Shown: in pieces, positions 16,214-24,032 of the stretch | How positions within the stretch are numbered: position 1 is the first letter of the stretch | Layout: every line of letters starts with the position of its first letter | Assembly: GCA_035567015.1 (NCBI GenBank) | Contig: DATMPQ010000094.1 | Location: 1-34,232 of the forward strand | Direction: 5' to 3' | DNA length: 34,232 nt | Origin: AV133 sp035567015 | GTDB taxonomy: Bacteria; Verrucomicrobiota; Verrucomicrobiia; Chthoniobacterales; UBA10450 | Made by a program: the position numbers and the translations under genes | Notes under the pieces: generated by a model | Told to the model about the DNA's origin: nothing | The model's database searches: none | The model's input: only the letters and a program-made list of their open reading frames with translations

Positions 16214-16945
16214 ATGCAAGAGCCTGCTATTGATCTCGTCATCGCGGCCCTGGAAAGAATTCGTGAGACGAGTGATCGATTGCCGCGCGCATCGAGAAAT
16301 TCGCTCACGCGATTGCACCGCTTTACTCCCAACAAAGCGGAACTGCTCGCGCCGGTTCGTGAACGGGTTCGCGTTTGCACGAAGTGTCCGCACCTTGCCT
16401 GTTCGCGCACGCAGACTGTTTTCGGCGTAGGAAATCCGGACGCCGAGATCATGTTCATCGGCGAAGCGCCGGGCGTGGATGAAGACGCGCAAGGTGAGCC
16501 ATTCGTCGGACGCGCCGGACAATTGCTCACGAAAATCATTAAAGCGATGGGTTGTGCGCGCGGGGACGTCTATATCGCAAATATTCTCAAATGCCGGCCT
16601 GACATGCCGGCCGGTTCGTTTGGAAATCGAGTGCCGACGCCGCTCGAAATGCAAACCTGCCGGCCATACCTGGTCGAGCAGATCGACATCATTCAGCCGA
16701 AGGTTCTGGTCGCACTCGGGGCGGTTGCGGTCGAAGGTTTGTTGGGCACGCGCGGAACGATGCGGGAGTTACGCGGCAGATGGCACTCGTACAATGGAAC
16801 GCCGTTGATGATTACTTATCATCCCGCCTATCTGCTGCGGAACCAATCGCCCTCGGAAAAACGGAAAGTCTGGGAAGACATGCTTCAGGTGCTGGAGCGG
16901 CTAGAACGACCGGTCACGGAAAGACAGCGCAATTATTTCCTGTAG
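16214..16945 (+). CDS. Type-4 uracil-DNA glycosylase (iron-sulfur)
   Basis: Removes uracil from DNA and starts base-excision repair. The four cysteines of the [4Fe-4S] cluster are visible at 55, 58 (CTKC), 127 (ILKCRPD) and 149 (MQTCRPY). Motif A, GEAPGVDEDAQGEPFVGRAG, spans 83-102, and motif B, TYHPAYLLR, lies near residue 200. The 40-residue N-terminal extension is helical and poorly conserved. The start is ATG 16214. The gene ends in CTG TAG at the left tip of the palindromic element 16940-17036. No operon partner is evident. Confidence 0.93.
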   Translation: MQEPAIDLVIAALERIRETSDRLPRASRNSLTRLHRFTPNKAELLAPVRERVRVCTKCPHLACSRTQTVFGVGNPDAEIMFIGEAPGVDEDAQGEPFVGRAGQLLTKIIKAMGCARGDVYIANILKCRPDMPAGSFGNRVPTPLEMQTCRPYLVEQIDIIQPKVLVALGAVAVEGLLGTRGTMRELRGRWHSYNGTPLMITYHPAYLLRNQSPSEKRKVWEDMLQVLERLERPVTERQRNYFL

Positions 16946-17036
16946 CGACGCTCTACTTGTCTCGCCGTAGCTTGGCGAAGGCGGATGTGCGTCGCATTAA
17001 TTCGAGCGACCCCGAATGCTTTCGGGGCCGCTACAG
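16940..17036. repeat. Palindromic element joining the stop codons of UDG and squalene synthase-like genes
   Basis: The outer arms are CTGTAGCG (16940-16947) and CGCTACAG (17029-17036). Inside lie hairpins 16962-16966/16974-16978 (TCGCC with GGCGA) and 17010-17016/17021-17027 (CCCCGAA with TTCGGGG, loop TGCT). The left arm gives CTG TAG to the glycosylase gene on the plus strand. The right arm gives CTG TAG to the squalene synthase-like gene on the minus strand. Confidence 0.82.
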
Positions 17037-18116
17037 TGATAATCGCCGGAACATCGCGTCGATCCGCGAACGCGATGCGAATGTGATCGCCATTGATGCA
17101 ATCATCGCCTGCACTTCGCCGCGAGAAGCTTTGATTTTTCGCTGCAACATCGTTGCACCTGCGCCCCGCAAGAGTGCGAGTGTGCGCGTGCCGATCAGCG
17201 CGGGCAAAACCGTCGCTGCTCGAATGCGCCGATGTCGAATGGCCCGCGAATATTGCATTCCGGCTTCGATGCCCTGCTTGGCTCTTTCGAGCCACTTTCG
17301 ATAAATTGGCTGAAAACGCTCCGGTTCACGAAGAATCTGTGACGCGTCTATCCGCGCCGTAGCCAATTCTTCATTCGGAAAGTAACATCTACCCGCGCGA
17401 AGATCGGCGCCGGCATCGCGCAGGATATTAATTAATTGCAATCCCATGCCGTAACGCTTGCCGTGATCGATCATCTCTTCTGCGCTCAGCCTGGCGAATT
17501 TCCGCACATGTCGAAAGCAGAGCCGTGTCCAAAATTCGCCGACACACCCGGCCACGAGATACGTGTATTCATCCAGATCGGCGGCGGTGGCGAGCGCGTG
17601 AACTTCGGCCGGATTACCGAAGCGTTGCAGGTCAAGCGTTTGGCCCTGTGTGATTTTCGCGAGCACGGCGCGAACGTCATCCCGATCAGCCCCATTCAAT
17701 TGCTCGAGCCATTCCAAACAATGAGGCAACGATTCGAGAAGCGTTCGCTCGGCCGCATTTTCCCGCAAGGGTGCGAACGACGCGACAAGATCGGCAATCG
17801 AACCAACGGGGGTCGAACGAGATGAATGGGCGACGCCACCGGGTGAGCTCGGCGCGGCGAGCAAATCAAGGCCTTCTCGCGAAGCTTTGCCTTGAATCAT
17901 GTTCGACAAAGTTTGCAGAGTTTGCGCGCGCACGGCCCACGGGATTTGCGCGGTGTCTGCCACGGTGTCCGTTGCCCGCGCCAGCAGATACGCTAGCCCA
18001 ACCGGCTGACGCAAGCGCCAGGGCAAAATTCGAATGGAAAGATAGAACGATCGCGACACCGAGCGCAGAATCGATCCGCCCAGGGGCCGAGCGGAAAAGT
18101 CAATCCGGCCGCTCAT
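17031..18116 (-). CDS. Squalene/phytoene synthase family enzyme, squalene synthase-like
   Basis: Head-to-head prenyl transferase that condenses two farnesyl (or geranylgeranyl) diphosphates. Residues 21-32 read SRSFYLSIRILP, the first aspartate-rich motif is Asp50-Asp54 (ATDTVADT), and YLVAGCVGEFW is at 186-196. The second aspartate-rich motif NILRDAGADLRAGRCYFP (230-247) carries Asp234 and Asp238. The text is closer to squalene synthase than to phytoene synthase. Residues 88-107 form a Ser/Pro/Gly-rich insertion (PSSPGGVAHSSRSTPVG) in an otherwise helical region. The start is ATG 18116. No hopanoid or carotenoid partner gene is in the window. The DUF362 gene lies 22 bases upstream in the same direction. 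Confidence 0.88.
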   Translation of the reverse strand: MSGRIDFSARPLGGSILRSVSRSFYLSIRILPWRLRQPVGLAYLLARATDTVADTAQIPWAVRAQTLQTLSNMIQGKASREGLDLLAAPSSPGGVAHSSRSTPVGSIADLVASFAPLRENAAERTLLESLPHCLEWLEQLNGADRDDVRAVLAKITQGQTLDLQRFGNPAEVHALATAADLDEYTYLVAGCVGEFWTRLCFRHVRKFARLSAEEMIDHGKRYGMGLQLINILRDAGADLRAGRCYFPNEELATARIDASQILREPERFQPIYRKWLERAKQGIEAGMQYSRAIRHRRIRAATVLPALIGTRTLALLRGAGATMLQRKIKASRGEVQAMIASMAITFASRSRIDAMFRRLSL

Positions 18117-18138
18117 GCCTTGTCATTTTGACCAGACC

Positions 18139-19185
18139 TCATTGTCCGACATTTCGAATCTCGATCCGATTCGGGGCCGAGTTGCCCAGACCGAGCTGGC
18201 CAGCGATCGACACGTAATCGGCCATGTGACCGATGGCCGGCAGGCTCGCGCGGGCGCGCCATTGCTCCAATTGTTTCAACGCTACGGCGTCCAGCGCCAC
18301 GGGGTCTTTGCTCGCGTAGAGGGTAGCGTGATGCAGCGCGTAGTTCGGCTGCGACTGAGGACCTCCAGCATATTGGGCGACCAGACCGTCCATCAAATTA
18401 AACACCACCTTCTTTGCGATCAGTGGATCGCTGTAAATTTCCGCGATGCTCTCCGCGCCAAAACGGGAGCCTTGGCTGAAGCGGCGCCAGTTATCGATGT
18501 TTGGGATGGTCACGTTGTAAAGACAACCAGCGATGCCGTTGGTTTCATTGCTGCTCATCACCGGAACGTTGACGATTTTTGTGACCTCGGTGGAAACGAT
18601 GCGCGAAAAATGACTCAGGTTGCTCGTGTTCTCGGTGTCGGAAAGAAGCGGCATTTTCCCTTTATCACTCTTATATTCGAGATCGCCCCAAACCAGTTTT
18701 CCGAGCAACGGCATGGACAAGACGGCTTTAGAATCATATCCCTCGCGTGGCGCAATCGCTCTCAGCTGATAACCATCCGCCCCTGGCCGATAACCAGCTT
18801 CCTTGATTCCGCCCAGTGAGCGGTCCCACACGATGATGCTGCTGCGCGCATGTCCCGCGGCGACGAGACCATCGACAATCGCATTGACCACGTCATGATG
18901 CGTTGTGAAAAGTTCGCCGCCGGCCGCGCAGATTTTGATTCCGATCTCGTCATTCGGAGATACCAGCGACCCCCAGGCCCTGGCGATGTCAGGTTGACCG
19001 GTGGCCGCAAGAACGAGTCGATTCACCATCGCGTGCACGATGCGCGGATTCGTCTCGTAATCTTTGATCGCGTCCGGATCGTGCACCGCATACACGCTGG
19101 AGGGAGTGGGAGTTGGCCGCGAGCCTTGCGCAAACGCAGAGGTGATGGCGCAGAAAAAAACAAGAGCTAACTTTTGGATCGACAA
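18139..19185 (-). CDS. DUF362 domain-containing protein, secreted
   Basis: A 348-aa protein with a Sec signal peptide (MSIQKLALVFFCAITSAFAQ) followed by a DUF362-like domain. The domain contains SPNDEIGIKICAAGG, the HDVVNAIVDGLVAAGH helix with IIVWDRS, and a C-terminal YASKDPVALDAVALKQLE; these are features I associate with DUF362. No iron-sulfur cysteine motif is visible. The biochemical role is unknown. It is likely co-transcribed with the squalene synthase-like gene downstream (22-base gap). Upstream it is divergent from hemW, whose possible starts overlap its promoter region. Confidence 0.8.
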   Translation of the reverse strand: MSIQKLALVFFCAITSAFAQGSRPTPTPSSVYAVHDPDAIKDYETNPRIVHAMVNRLVLAATGQPDIARAWGSLVSPNDEIGIKICAAGGELFTTHHDVVNAIVDGLVAAGHARSSIIVWDRSLGGIKEAGYRPGADGYQLRAIAPREGYDSKAVLSMPLLGKLVWGDLEYKSDKGKMPLLSDTENTSNLSHFSRIVSTEVTKIVNVPVMSSNETNGIAGCLYNVTIPNIDNWRRFSQGSRFGAESIAEIYSDPLIAKKVVFNLMDGLVAQYAGGPQSQPNYALHHATLYASKDPVALDAVALKQLEQWRARASLPAIGHMADYVSIAGQLGLGNSAPNRIEIRNVGQ

Positions 19186-19244
19186 GATACTTTGAGCGGT
19201 GGCAACGGACTTTATGAGCGACAGCGCGAATCACAACCCCGGAA

Positions 19245-19292
19245 CTGTGGAGGCAGCCGTACCGGCTGCGGGCGACACGCCTCCCACCACAG
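19245..19292. repeat. Palindromic element (CTGTGG/CCACAG ends) at the 5' end of hemW
   Basis: The outer arms are CTGTGG (19245-19250) and CCACAG (19287-19292). Hairpin 1 is GCAGCC GTACC GGCTGC (19253-19269). Hairpin 2 uses GGC GACAC GCC, the same loop and inner stem as the element at 10192. The element ends five bases before the conserved hemW start at 19298. If hemW starts upstream (19199 or 19214), the element is translated as EAAVPAAGDTPP. Confidence 0.72.
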
Positions 19293-19297
19293 AAGAC

Positions 19298-20395
19298 ATG
19301 ATTCGTCACATTTACGTTCATATCCCGTTCTGTGCGCGCATCTGCCCGTACTGCGCGTTTTACAAAACGCTGATGGACCCTTCGCAGACACAGCGATTTT
19401 GTGCCGCGATTCTACGTGAACTCGAACAGCACAGCGCATCGCGCAAGATTGTTCCGTCGACAGTTTATTTCGGCGGCGGGACGCCGACTGCGCTGTCCAC
19501 CTCGCAACTGGAATTTCTTCTGCGCGGATTTCGCGAGCGGCTCGATTTGTGGCAAGTAAAAGAGTGGACGATCGAAGCGAATCCCGGAAGTGTCTCTGCC
19601 CGCAAGGCGGACATGCTGCAAAGATTCAGCGTCAATCGAATTAGTCTCGGCGTGCAATCGTGGAATGACGAATTGCTGAGAATTTTGGGACGCGAACATA
19701 ATGCGCAGCAAGCGGAGAAGTCATTTTTCATTCTGCGCGACGCCGGATTCTCAAATATCAATGTCGATCTTATGTTTGGGCTTCCCGGACAAACCCGAGA
19801 ACAATGGCGAACCACGCTTGAGAAGACGATCGCACTGCAGCCTGAGCATATTTCCGCTTATTGCCTGACTTACGAGGAAGACACAGAGTTTTTTCTGCGC
19901 CATTCGCGTGGTGAACTTCGCTCGAATGCCGACATTGAAGCGGATTTCTTCGAGATGACGATGTCGATCCTGGAAGATGCAGGCTACGAACATTATGAAA
20001 CCTCGAACTACACCCGCCCCGGCTTGTCTTCGCTGCACAATCGCGCTTATTGGGCCGGCGAGGATTATCTCGGCATCGGCCCGAGCGCATTTTCCACACG
20101 CGGGTTGCAACGCTGGCAGAATATTGCTGATTACCGCGAATACACCGCGCGCATTTTCCAAGACCAATCAACGATTGGATCGACCGAGAATCTAACATCG
20201 ACGATGAAACGCTCGGAAAGAATCGCGCTTTCACTTCGAACACGCGATGGAGTTTCCGGCCACTTGCTTGATAATTGGCCTAACGAGACCGGCGAATTCA
20301 TCGCGCGAGGTTTGCTTCGACGATCGAACGGCAATTTTGTTTTGACCCGCGCCGGCAAATTACTGGCAGACTCCGTGGCGGAAGCATTTCTGTAG
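19298..20395 (+). CDS. hemW: Radical SAM family heme chaperone HemW (HemN-like)
   Basis: Cytoplasmic radical SAM protein that binds heme and is thought to deliver it to target proteins. It is related to, but distinct from, oxygen-independent coproporphyrinogen oxidase HemN. The [4Fe-4S] motif C-x3-C-x2-C appears at residues 12, 16 and 19 in VHIPFCARICPYCAFYK, followed by YFGGGTPTALS, RISLGVQSWND and NVDLMFGLPGQT. The fourth residue after the motif is Phe-Tyr rather than the extra Cys of HemN, which supports HemW. I chose ATG 19298 because the conserved core starts there. The frame is open upstream to ATG 19214 and 19199, but that stretch is mostly a palindromic repeat. The stop is CTG TAG at a further repeat. 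Confidence 0.9.
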   Translation: MIRHIYVHIPFCARICPYCAFYKTLMDPSQTQRFCAAILRELEQHSASRKIVPSTVYFGGGTPTALSTSQLEFLLRGFRERLDLWQVKEWTIEANPGSVSARKADMLQRFSVNRISLGVQSWNDELLRILGREHNAQQAEKSFFILRDAGFSNINVDLMFGLPGQTREQWRTTLEKTIALQPEHISAYCLTYEEDTEFFLRHSRGELRSNADIEADFFEMTMSILEDAGYEHYETSNYTRPGLSSLHNRAYWAGEDYLGIGPSAFSTRGLQRWQNIADYREYTARIFQDQSTIGSTENLTSTMKRSERIALSLRTRDGVSGHLLDNWPNETGEFIARGLLRRSNGNFVLTRAGKLLADSVAEAFL

Positions 20396-20487
20396 CCGCA
20401 TTTCGGTAGCCGCTGTAGCCGCCGCCCTGTGGGCGGCGCGGCGCATGTGTGAAATGTAAACCCGTGTCGCGCTCGCCGCGGCGAGCG
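20390..20487. repeat. Incomplete CTGTAG elements plus an 18-bp palindrome
   Basis: CTGTAGCC occurs at 20390-20397 and again at 20413-20420, but no right arm is found. A hairpin with stem 20421-20427/20431-20437 (GCCGCCC with GGGCGGC, loop TGT) follows, then a perfect 18-bp palindrome CGCTCGCCGCGGCGAGCG at 20470-20487. The first CTG TAG is the end of hemW. It may be a composite of two or three decayed copies between the convergent hemW and uppS genes, and could serve as a terminator. Confidence 0.6.
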
Positions 20488-20509
20488 GCTTCAACGATGG
20501 ATAAAGATT

Positions 20510-21226
20510 TTATTCAACTGCTCCGTAACGCCGTTGACGGCGGCTGAACTCCTCGACCGCGGCGAAGAGATCTTTTTTTGTGAAATCAGGCCAGAGTCTC
20601 GGCGTCACGTACATTTCCGTGTAGGAAAGTTGCCACAGAAGGAAGTTCGACAAGCGCATCTCGCCCGAAGTGCGAATGAGCAAATCGGGATCGGGATAGT
20701 ATCGCGTATATAGATGTTTGCTGAACATTTCGACATCGATCATCGCTTTGTCGATGTGGCCGAGCTCGACCGCGCGGAGCAGGCTCTTGACTCCGTCGAT
20801 GATCTCCAGCCGTCCCCCGTAACTGAGCGCGAGAATCAGCGTGAGTCCGTTATTGGATGAAGTGGCTTCGATCGTTTTGTGCAATTGTTTCTGGCAACTT
20901 TCGGGAAGATCAGTCAGCCGCCCGATCGCCTGAAGGCGAACATTTTTCTCAATCAGCTCCGGCGTTTTTTCCTTCAGAAACTTTTCCAGCAACCGCATCA
21001 GCGCGAAGACTTCGCTTTTTGGACGCTGCCAGTTTTCCGCTGAGAATGCGTAAAGCGTGAGATACTCAATCTTCAATTCGCCGCAGCCTTCCACGCATTC
21101 GCGCGCCGCGTGCGCTCCTTGTTCGTGGCCTTTGATGCGTGGGAGACCGCGCGCCTTGGCCCAGCGGCCGTTGCCGTCCATGATGATAGCGACGTGCCGA
21201 GGAACCGATCTCGCGCTATGGGGCAT
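20510..21226 (-). CDS. uppS: Undecaprenyl diphosphate synthase (cis-prenyltransferase)
   Basis: Builds the C55 carrier lipid precursor for peptidoglycan and surface glycans by adding isopentenyl diphosphate units to farnesyl diphosphate. The signature HVAIIMDGNGRWAKARG is at residues 11-27 with catalytic Asp17, and the C-terminal RTSGEMRLSNFLLWQLSYTE binds the homoallylic substrate. At 238 aa it is a normal length. I chose ATG 21226, which falls two bases after the purA stop codon, so the two genes are probably translationally coupled. The frame is open further upstream, but that part overlaps purA and is not conserved. UppP, encoded at 24457-25326, recycles the product. Confidence 0.95.
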   Translation of the reverse strand: MPHSARSVPRHVAIIMDGNGRWAKARGLPRIKGHEQGAHAARECVEGCGELKIEYLTLYAFSAENWQRPKSEVFALMRLLEKFLKEKTPELIEKNVRLQAIGRLTDLPESCQKQLHKTIEATSSNNGLTLILALSYGGRLEIIDGVKSLLRAVELGHIDKAMIDVEMFSKHLYTRYYPDPDLLIRTSGEMRLSNFLLWQLSYTEMYVTPRLWPDFTKKDLFAAVEEFSRRQRRYGAVE

Positions 21227-21228
21227 GG

Positions 21229-22497
21229 CTAGAGAATGATCGTCTGAGCGCGGGTTGGACCGACACTGATGATCGATAATCTGGCTCCGGTGAGTTTGGC
21301 AACATATTTTACGTAATCTTTTGCGGATGAGGGCAGTTGTGAAAGTTTCCGCGCTGATTGCGTAGACTGATTCCAGCCGCGCATCTCTTTGTAAATCGGT
21401 TCGCAATTGTCGAGTTGGGCTGCATCGCACGGCGGAACATCCAGGCGCTTTCCATTTAACCGATACCCTACGCAAACACGAATTGGATCGACCTGGTCGA
21501 GCCCATCCAGATTGGTAATGGCGAGCTCATCGATGCCATTGATCATCGTTGCATAGCGCGTGGCCACGGCATCAAACCAGCCGCAGCGGCGCGCCCGGCC
21601 AGTAGTCGCGCCAAACTCGCGCCCTAATTGGTGAAGCATCCTGGCTAATTCTTCATCTTCGGTCGGCAAAGCCCCCTCGCCTACGCGCGTCGTGTACGCT
21701 TTCATGACTCCGACCACGCGATCCATCCGCTGCGGCGGCACGCCAGTGCCGGTGCACGCACCGCCCGCGGTCGTATTCGAAGAGGTAACGTACGGATATG
21801 TGCCGTGATCGATGTCGAGAAATGTGCCTTGCGCGCCTTCAAAGAGGATTTCTTTGCCGCGCTCGAGGGCGCGATGAAGATAAACCACTGTGTTGTCGAC
21901 AAACGGGCGCAACTTTTCCCCGGCGGCAAGATAACTTTCGTTCACCTCGCGAAAATTGATCGGCTTTGCCCCGAGCGCCTGGAGGATGCTGTTGTTCTCG
22001 AGAATTTTGGCCTGCAACTTTTTCGAGAAAAGAATCGGCTGCATCAGATCTGACATGCGCAGGCCGGTGCGGGCGGCCTTGTCGCCGTAGGCCGGACCGA
22101 TCCCGCGTTTCGTCGTCCCGAGTTTCGCGCGGCCCTGGCGCAACTCGCGTTGCTCATCGAGCAGCCGGTGATAAGGCAACACCAAGTGAGCGCAATCGCT
22201 GATGAGCAGGTTCTTGCCGATGACGATTCCCAATTTGCGCAGACCTTCGATTTCTGCGACCAGCGCGATCGGATCGACAACGACGCCGTTGCCGATCACG
22301 CAAATCTTTCCGCGCCGGAGTATTCCCGATGGAATCAGGTGCAGAATGTACTTGGCACCGCGATGGATGACGGTGTGGCCGGCATTGTTCCCGCCCTGAC
22401 TCCGCACGACGACGTCGACCTTGGCTGTGAGCACGTCGATGATCTTCCCCTTCCCTTCATCGCCCCATTGCGCGCCGACTAGAATCGTGTTCGCCAT
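21229..22497 (-). CDS. purA: Adenylosuccinate synthetase
   Basis: Converts IMP, aspartate and GTP to adenylosuccinate, the first committed step to AMP. The GTP/IMP site GAQWGDEGKGK lies at residues 8-18, GGNNAGHTV at 35-43, the FEGAQGTFLDIDHGTYPYVTSS-type region in the middle and ISVGPTRAQTI at the C-terminus. The length (422 aa) and the ATG start at 22497 are standard. The next gene, uppS, begins two bases after the stop. A hairpin with an A4T6 tail lies about 28 bases upstream of the start and may attenuate the operon. Confidence 0.97.
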   Translation of the reverse strand: MANTILVGAQWGDEGKGKIIDVLTAKVDVVVRSQGGNNAGHTVIHRGAKYILHLIPSGILRRGKICVIGNGVVVDPIALVAEIEGLRKLGIVIGKNLLISDCAHLVLPYHRLLDEQRELRQGRAKLGTTKRGIGPAYGDKAARTGLRMSDLMQPILFSKKLQAKILENNSILQALGAKPINFREVNESYLAAGEKLRPFVDNTVVYLHRALERGKEILFEGAQGTFLDIDHGTYPYVTSSNTTAGGACTGTGVPPQRMDRVVGVMKAYTTRVGEGALPTEDEELARMLHQLGREFGATTGRARRCGWFDAVATRYATMINGIDELAITNLDGLDQVDPIRVCVGYRLNGKRLDVPPCDAAQLDNCEPIYKEMRGWNQSTQSARKLSQLPSSAKDYVKYVAKLTGARLSIISVGPTRAQTIIL

Positions 22498-22514
22498 CGA
22501 AATTGAAAATGGGC

Positions 22515-22553
22515 AAAAAATTTTCCCGATGCGTCCGGCCGGACACGCTCGGG
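22515..22553 (-). terminator. Terminator-like hairpin in the purA leader
   Basis: Read on the minus strand, a 29-base near-palindrome (22553-22525) centred on the perfect palindrome GTCCGGCCGGAC (22533-22544), with outer CCCGA/TCGGG pairs, is followed by AAAATTTTTT. That is the form of an intrinsic terminator. The T run ends 18 bases before the purA ATG. It could end transcription from upstream or act as an attenuator for purA-uppS. The rest of the 22498-22693 gap shows no gene. Confidence 0.55.
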
Positions 22554-22693
22554 ACTGCCGACAAAGAATATGTTACGGCTAGGCGGCTGCAAGGGATTTT
22601 GCTTTTGTCGATGCTTCGGTCGCTCGCGGCCGCCGCTACGGACCGAGACAAAAATAAACATCCAACTCGCTGACCAGCCGCGTTAAGTCAGTC

Positions 22694-22846
22694 ATGTCCA
22701 CAATTCTGTTGATTATTCTCGTGCTTCTCCTGATAGGAGCGTTCCCGGCCTGGCCATATAGTTCTGGCTGGGGTTATTATCCGAGCGGAGGAATCGGTCT
22801 GATCTTATTGATCGTGCTGATTCTTGCGCTGGCTGGCCGATTGTAA
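22694..22846 (+). CDS. DUF3309 family membrane micro-protein
   Basis: A 50-aa protein: an N-terminal hydrophobic helix (STILLIILVLLLIGAF), a short WPYSSGWGYYPSGG loop rich in Trp, Tyr and Gly, then a second hydrophobic helix ending LAGRL. This pattern is that of DUF3309, a widespread micro-protein family of unknown function. ATG 22694 is the only reasonable start. It is too short to be found by length alone but the family pattern is distinctive. It is divergent from purA and convergent with the M23 peptidase gene. Stress-linked expression is often suggested for such proteins, but nothing here shows it. Confidence 0.85.
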   Translation: MSTILLIILVLLLIGAFPAWPYSSGWGYYPSGGIGLILLIVLILALAGRL

Positions 22847-22903
22847 TTTCGGTGAGAGTGCGCTGCGTTGTCAGCGCCTCCGATCATTATTACCCCGCGC
22901 GAT

Positions 22904-23965
22904 TTAATGCTGCGATGCCAGCGCCTTTTTCAACGCCGCTGCCGATTCATCGGTCCCGCCGCGATGATGCGAATAATTCCGCGCCTTGTCCCACCGAATG
23001 GCCGTGTCGTGCGTGAATGTGTTCATCGCGACGCGGTACGTCCTAGCGGCTGTTTGCAGATTTCGATGCGACAGAATGAACTGGCTTGGGTCGTAGTAAT
23101 TGCTGAAGTCGTGCGCAAATGCATCGCGGCTCATTCCGATGGTGATGTTTTTGCGGATCTCCAAATGCAGGTGTGCATCGTATAATCCGTGCGCTGTGCC
23201 CATAGTGGCAATTTTCTCCCCACGCGCAACGCGTTGCCCACGCTGCACCAGGATGCTGTCCAGATGGCCATAAAGTGAATCGATATTTTTGATCGCGCCG
23301 CCTTCTTTATAAGCGTGGCGTACGATGACGACATTCCCCCAGCCCATGTGACAATCGCGCGCGAAGACCACGACACCGTCGCCGATACTGTGAATGGGGT
23401 CACCTAGATCGGTGTCTCCACCCCCGACCCCATCCCAATCTTCGCCAAGATGTCCGCCGGAACGAAATCCGCGCGCCTTGTAATAACCCTGCGCCTCCGG
23501 CTTACCCACGGGGAAATCGAAACCGTTTGCTAATTTGATGAACGCCGTGTCACCACTGAAGCTCAATGGGTGAGTACGAACCGGTTCATCCTCGCGTGCT
23601 GGCCGATCTAACGGTCGAACGACGGTCGTTTCCGGTTTCGGAGGGTGCGAGCTGGGGCGTGTCATGTTCGCCGGTTCAAGGCCGCGTAATTTTTCCCCTC
23701 GTTCAGCCGCGAGCACTCCCGCCCTTCGCATTTGCTCGACCGTGAGTTTAGCGGAAGCCGGTTCCTTTTTGCCAACTCGAGATTTCGAGGGTGCCGCAAG
23801 CACCGATTGGGCTCGGTCAATCTCTGGACCCGCTTGCTCGGAGATCGACGCCACTCGCTCGGGCGCGTTTGGTTTCGCTTCTCGTGCAATGATCACTTCC
23901 TGCGCGTGCGTTTGTCCGAGAAACGCGAAGCTGCAAAGCAACACTGTGGAAACCTTTTTCGGCAT
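22904..23965 (-). CDS. M23 family metallopeptidase, secreted
   Basis: Zinc peptidase of the LytM/lysostaphin type that cuts peptidoglycan cross-bridges or stem peptides in the periplasm. A Sec signal peptide (residues 1-21, ending THAQ) precedes a polar, Pro/Arg/Glu-rich spacer (22-140). The M23 domain then has the zinc ligands His172 and Asp176 (HLGED) and His265/His267 in DAHLHLEIR. YGHLDS and GQRVARGEKIATMG are also typical. The C-terminal 70 residues are extra and unrecognised. All metal-binding residues are present, so it is probably an active enzyme and not a degenerate regulator. Its upstream neighbour on the same strand is the DUF6941 gene, 67 bases away. Confidence 0.92.
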   Translation of the reverse strand: MPKKVSTVLLCSFAFLGQTHAQEVIIAREAKPNAPERVASISEQAGPEIDRAQSVLAAPSKSRVGKKEPASAKLTVEQMRRAGVLAAERGEKLRGLEPANMTRPSSHPPKPETTVVRPLDRPAREDEPVRTHPLSFSGDTAFIKLANGFDFPVGKPEAQGYYKARGFRSGGHLGEDWDGVGGGDTDLGDPIHSIGDGVVVFARDCHMGWGNVVIVRHAYKEGGAIKNIDSLYGHLDSILVQRGQRVARGEKIATMGTAHGLYDAHLHLEIRKNITIGMSRDAFAHDFSNYYDPSQFILSHRNLQTAARTYRVAMNTFTHDTAIRWDKARNYSHHRGGTDESAAALKKALASQH

Positions 23966-24032
23966 GAAAAGCGGCTCTTTTAGCCAAACTCGCGGCAGAT
24001 GGCAAGCCCTGAATTTCGGGGACCTGAAAACT

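Noticed and set aside
21227..21475. Upstream extension of the uppS frame
   Set aside because: It overlaps the end of purA in another frame and carries no UppS similarity; ATG 21226 gives the conserved N-terminus.
22847..22903. Possible structured RNA between the DUF3309 gene and the M23 gene
   Set aside because: Only 57 bases without a strong stem; nothing supports an RNA gene.
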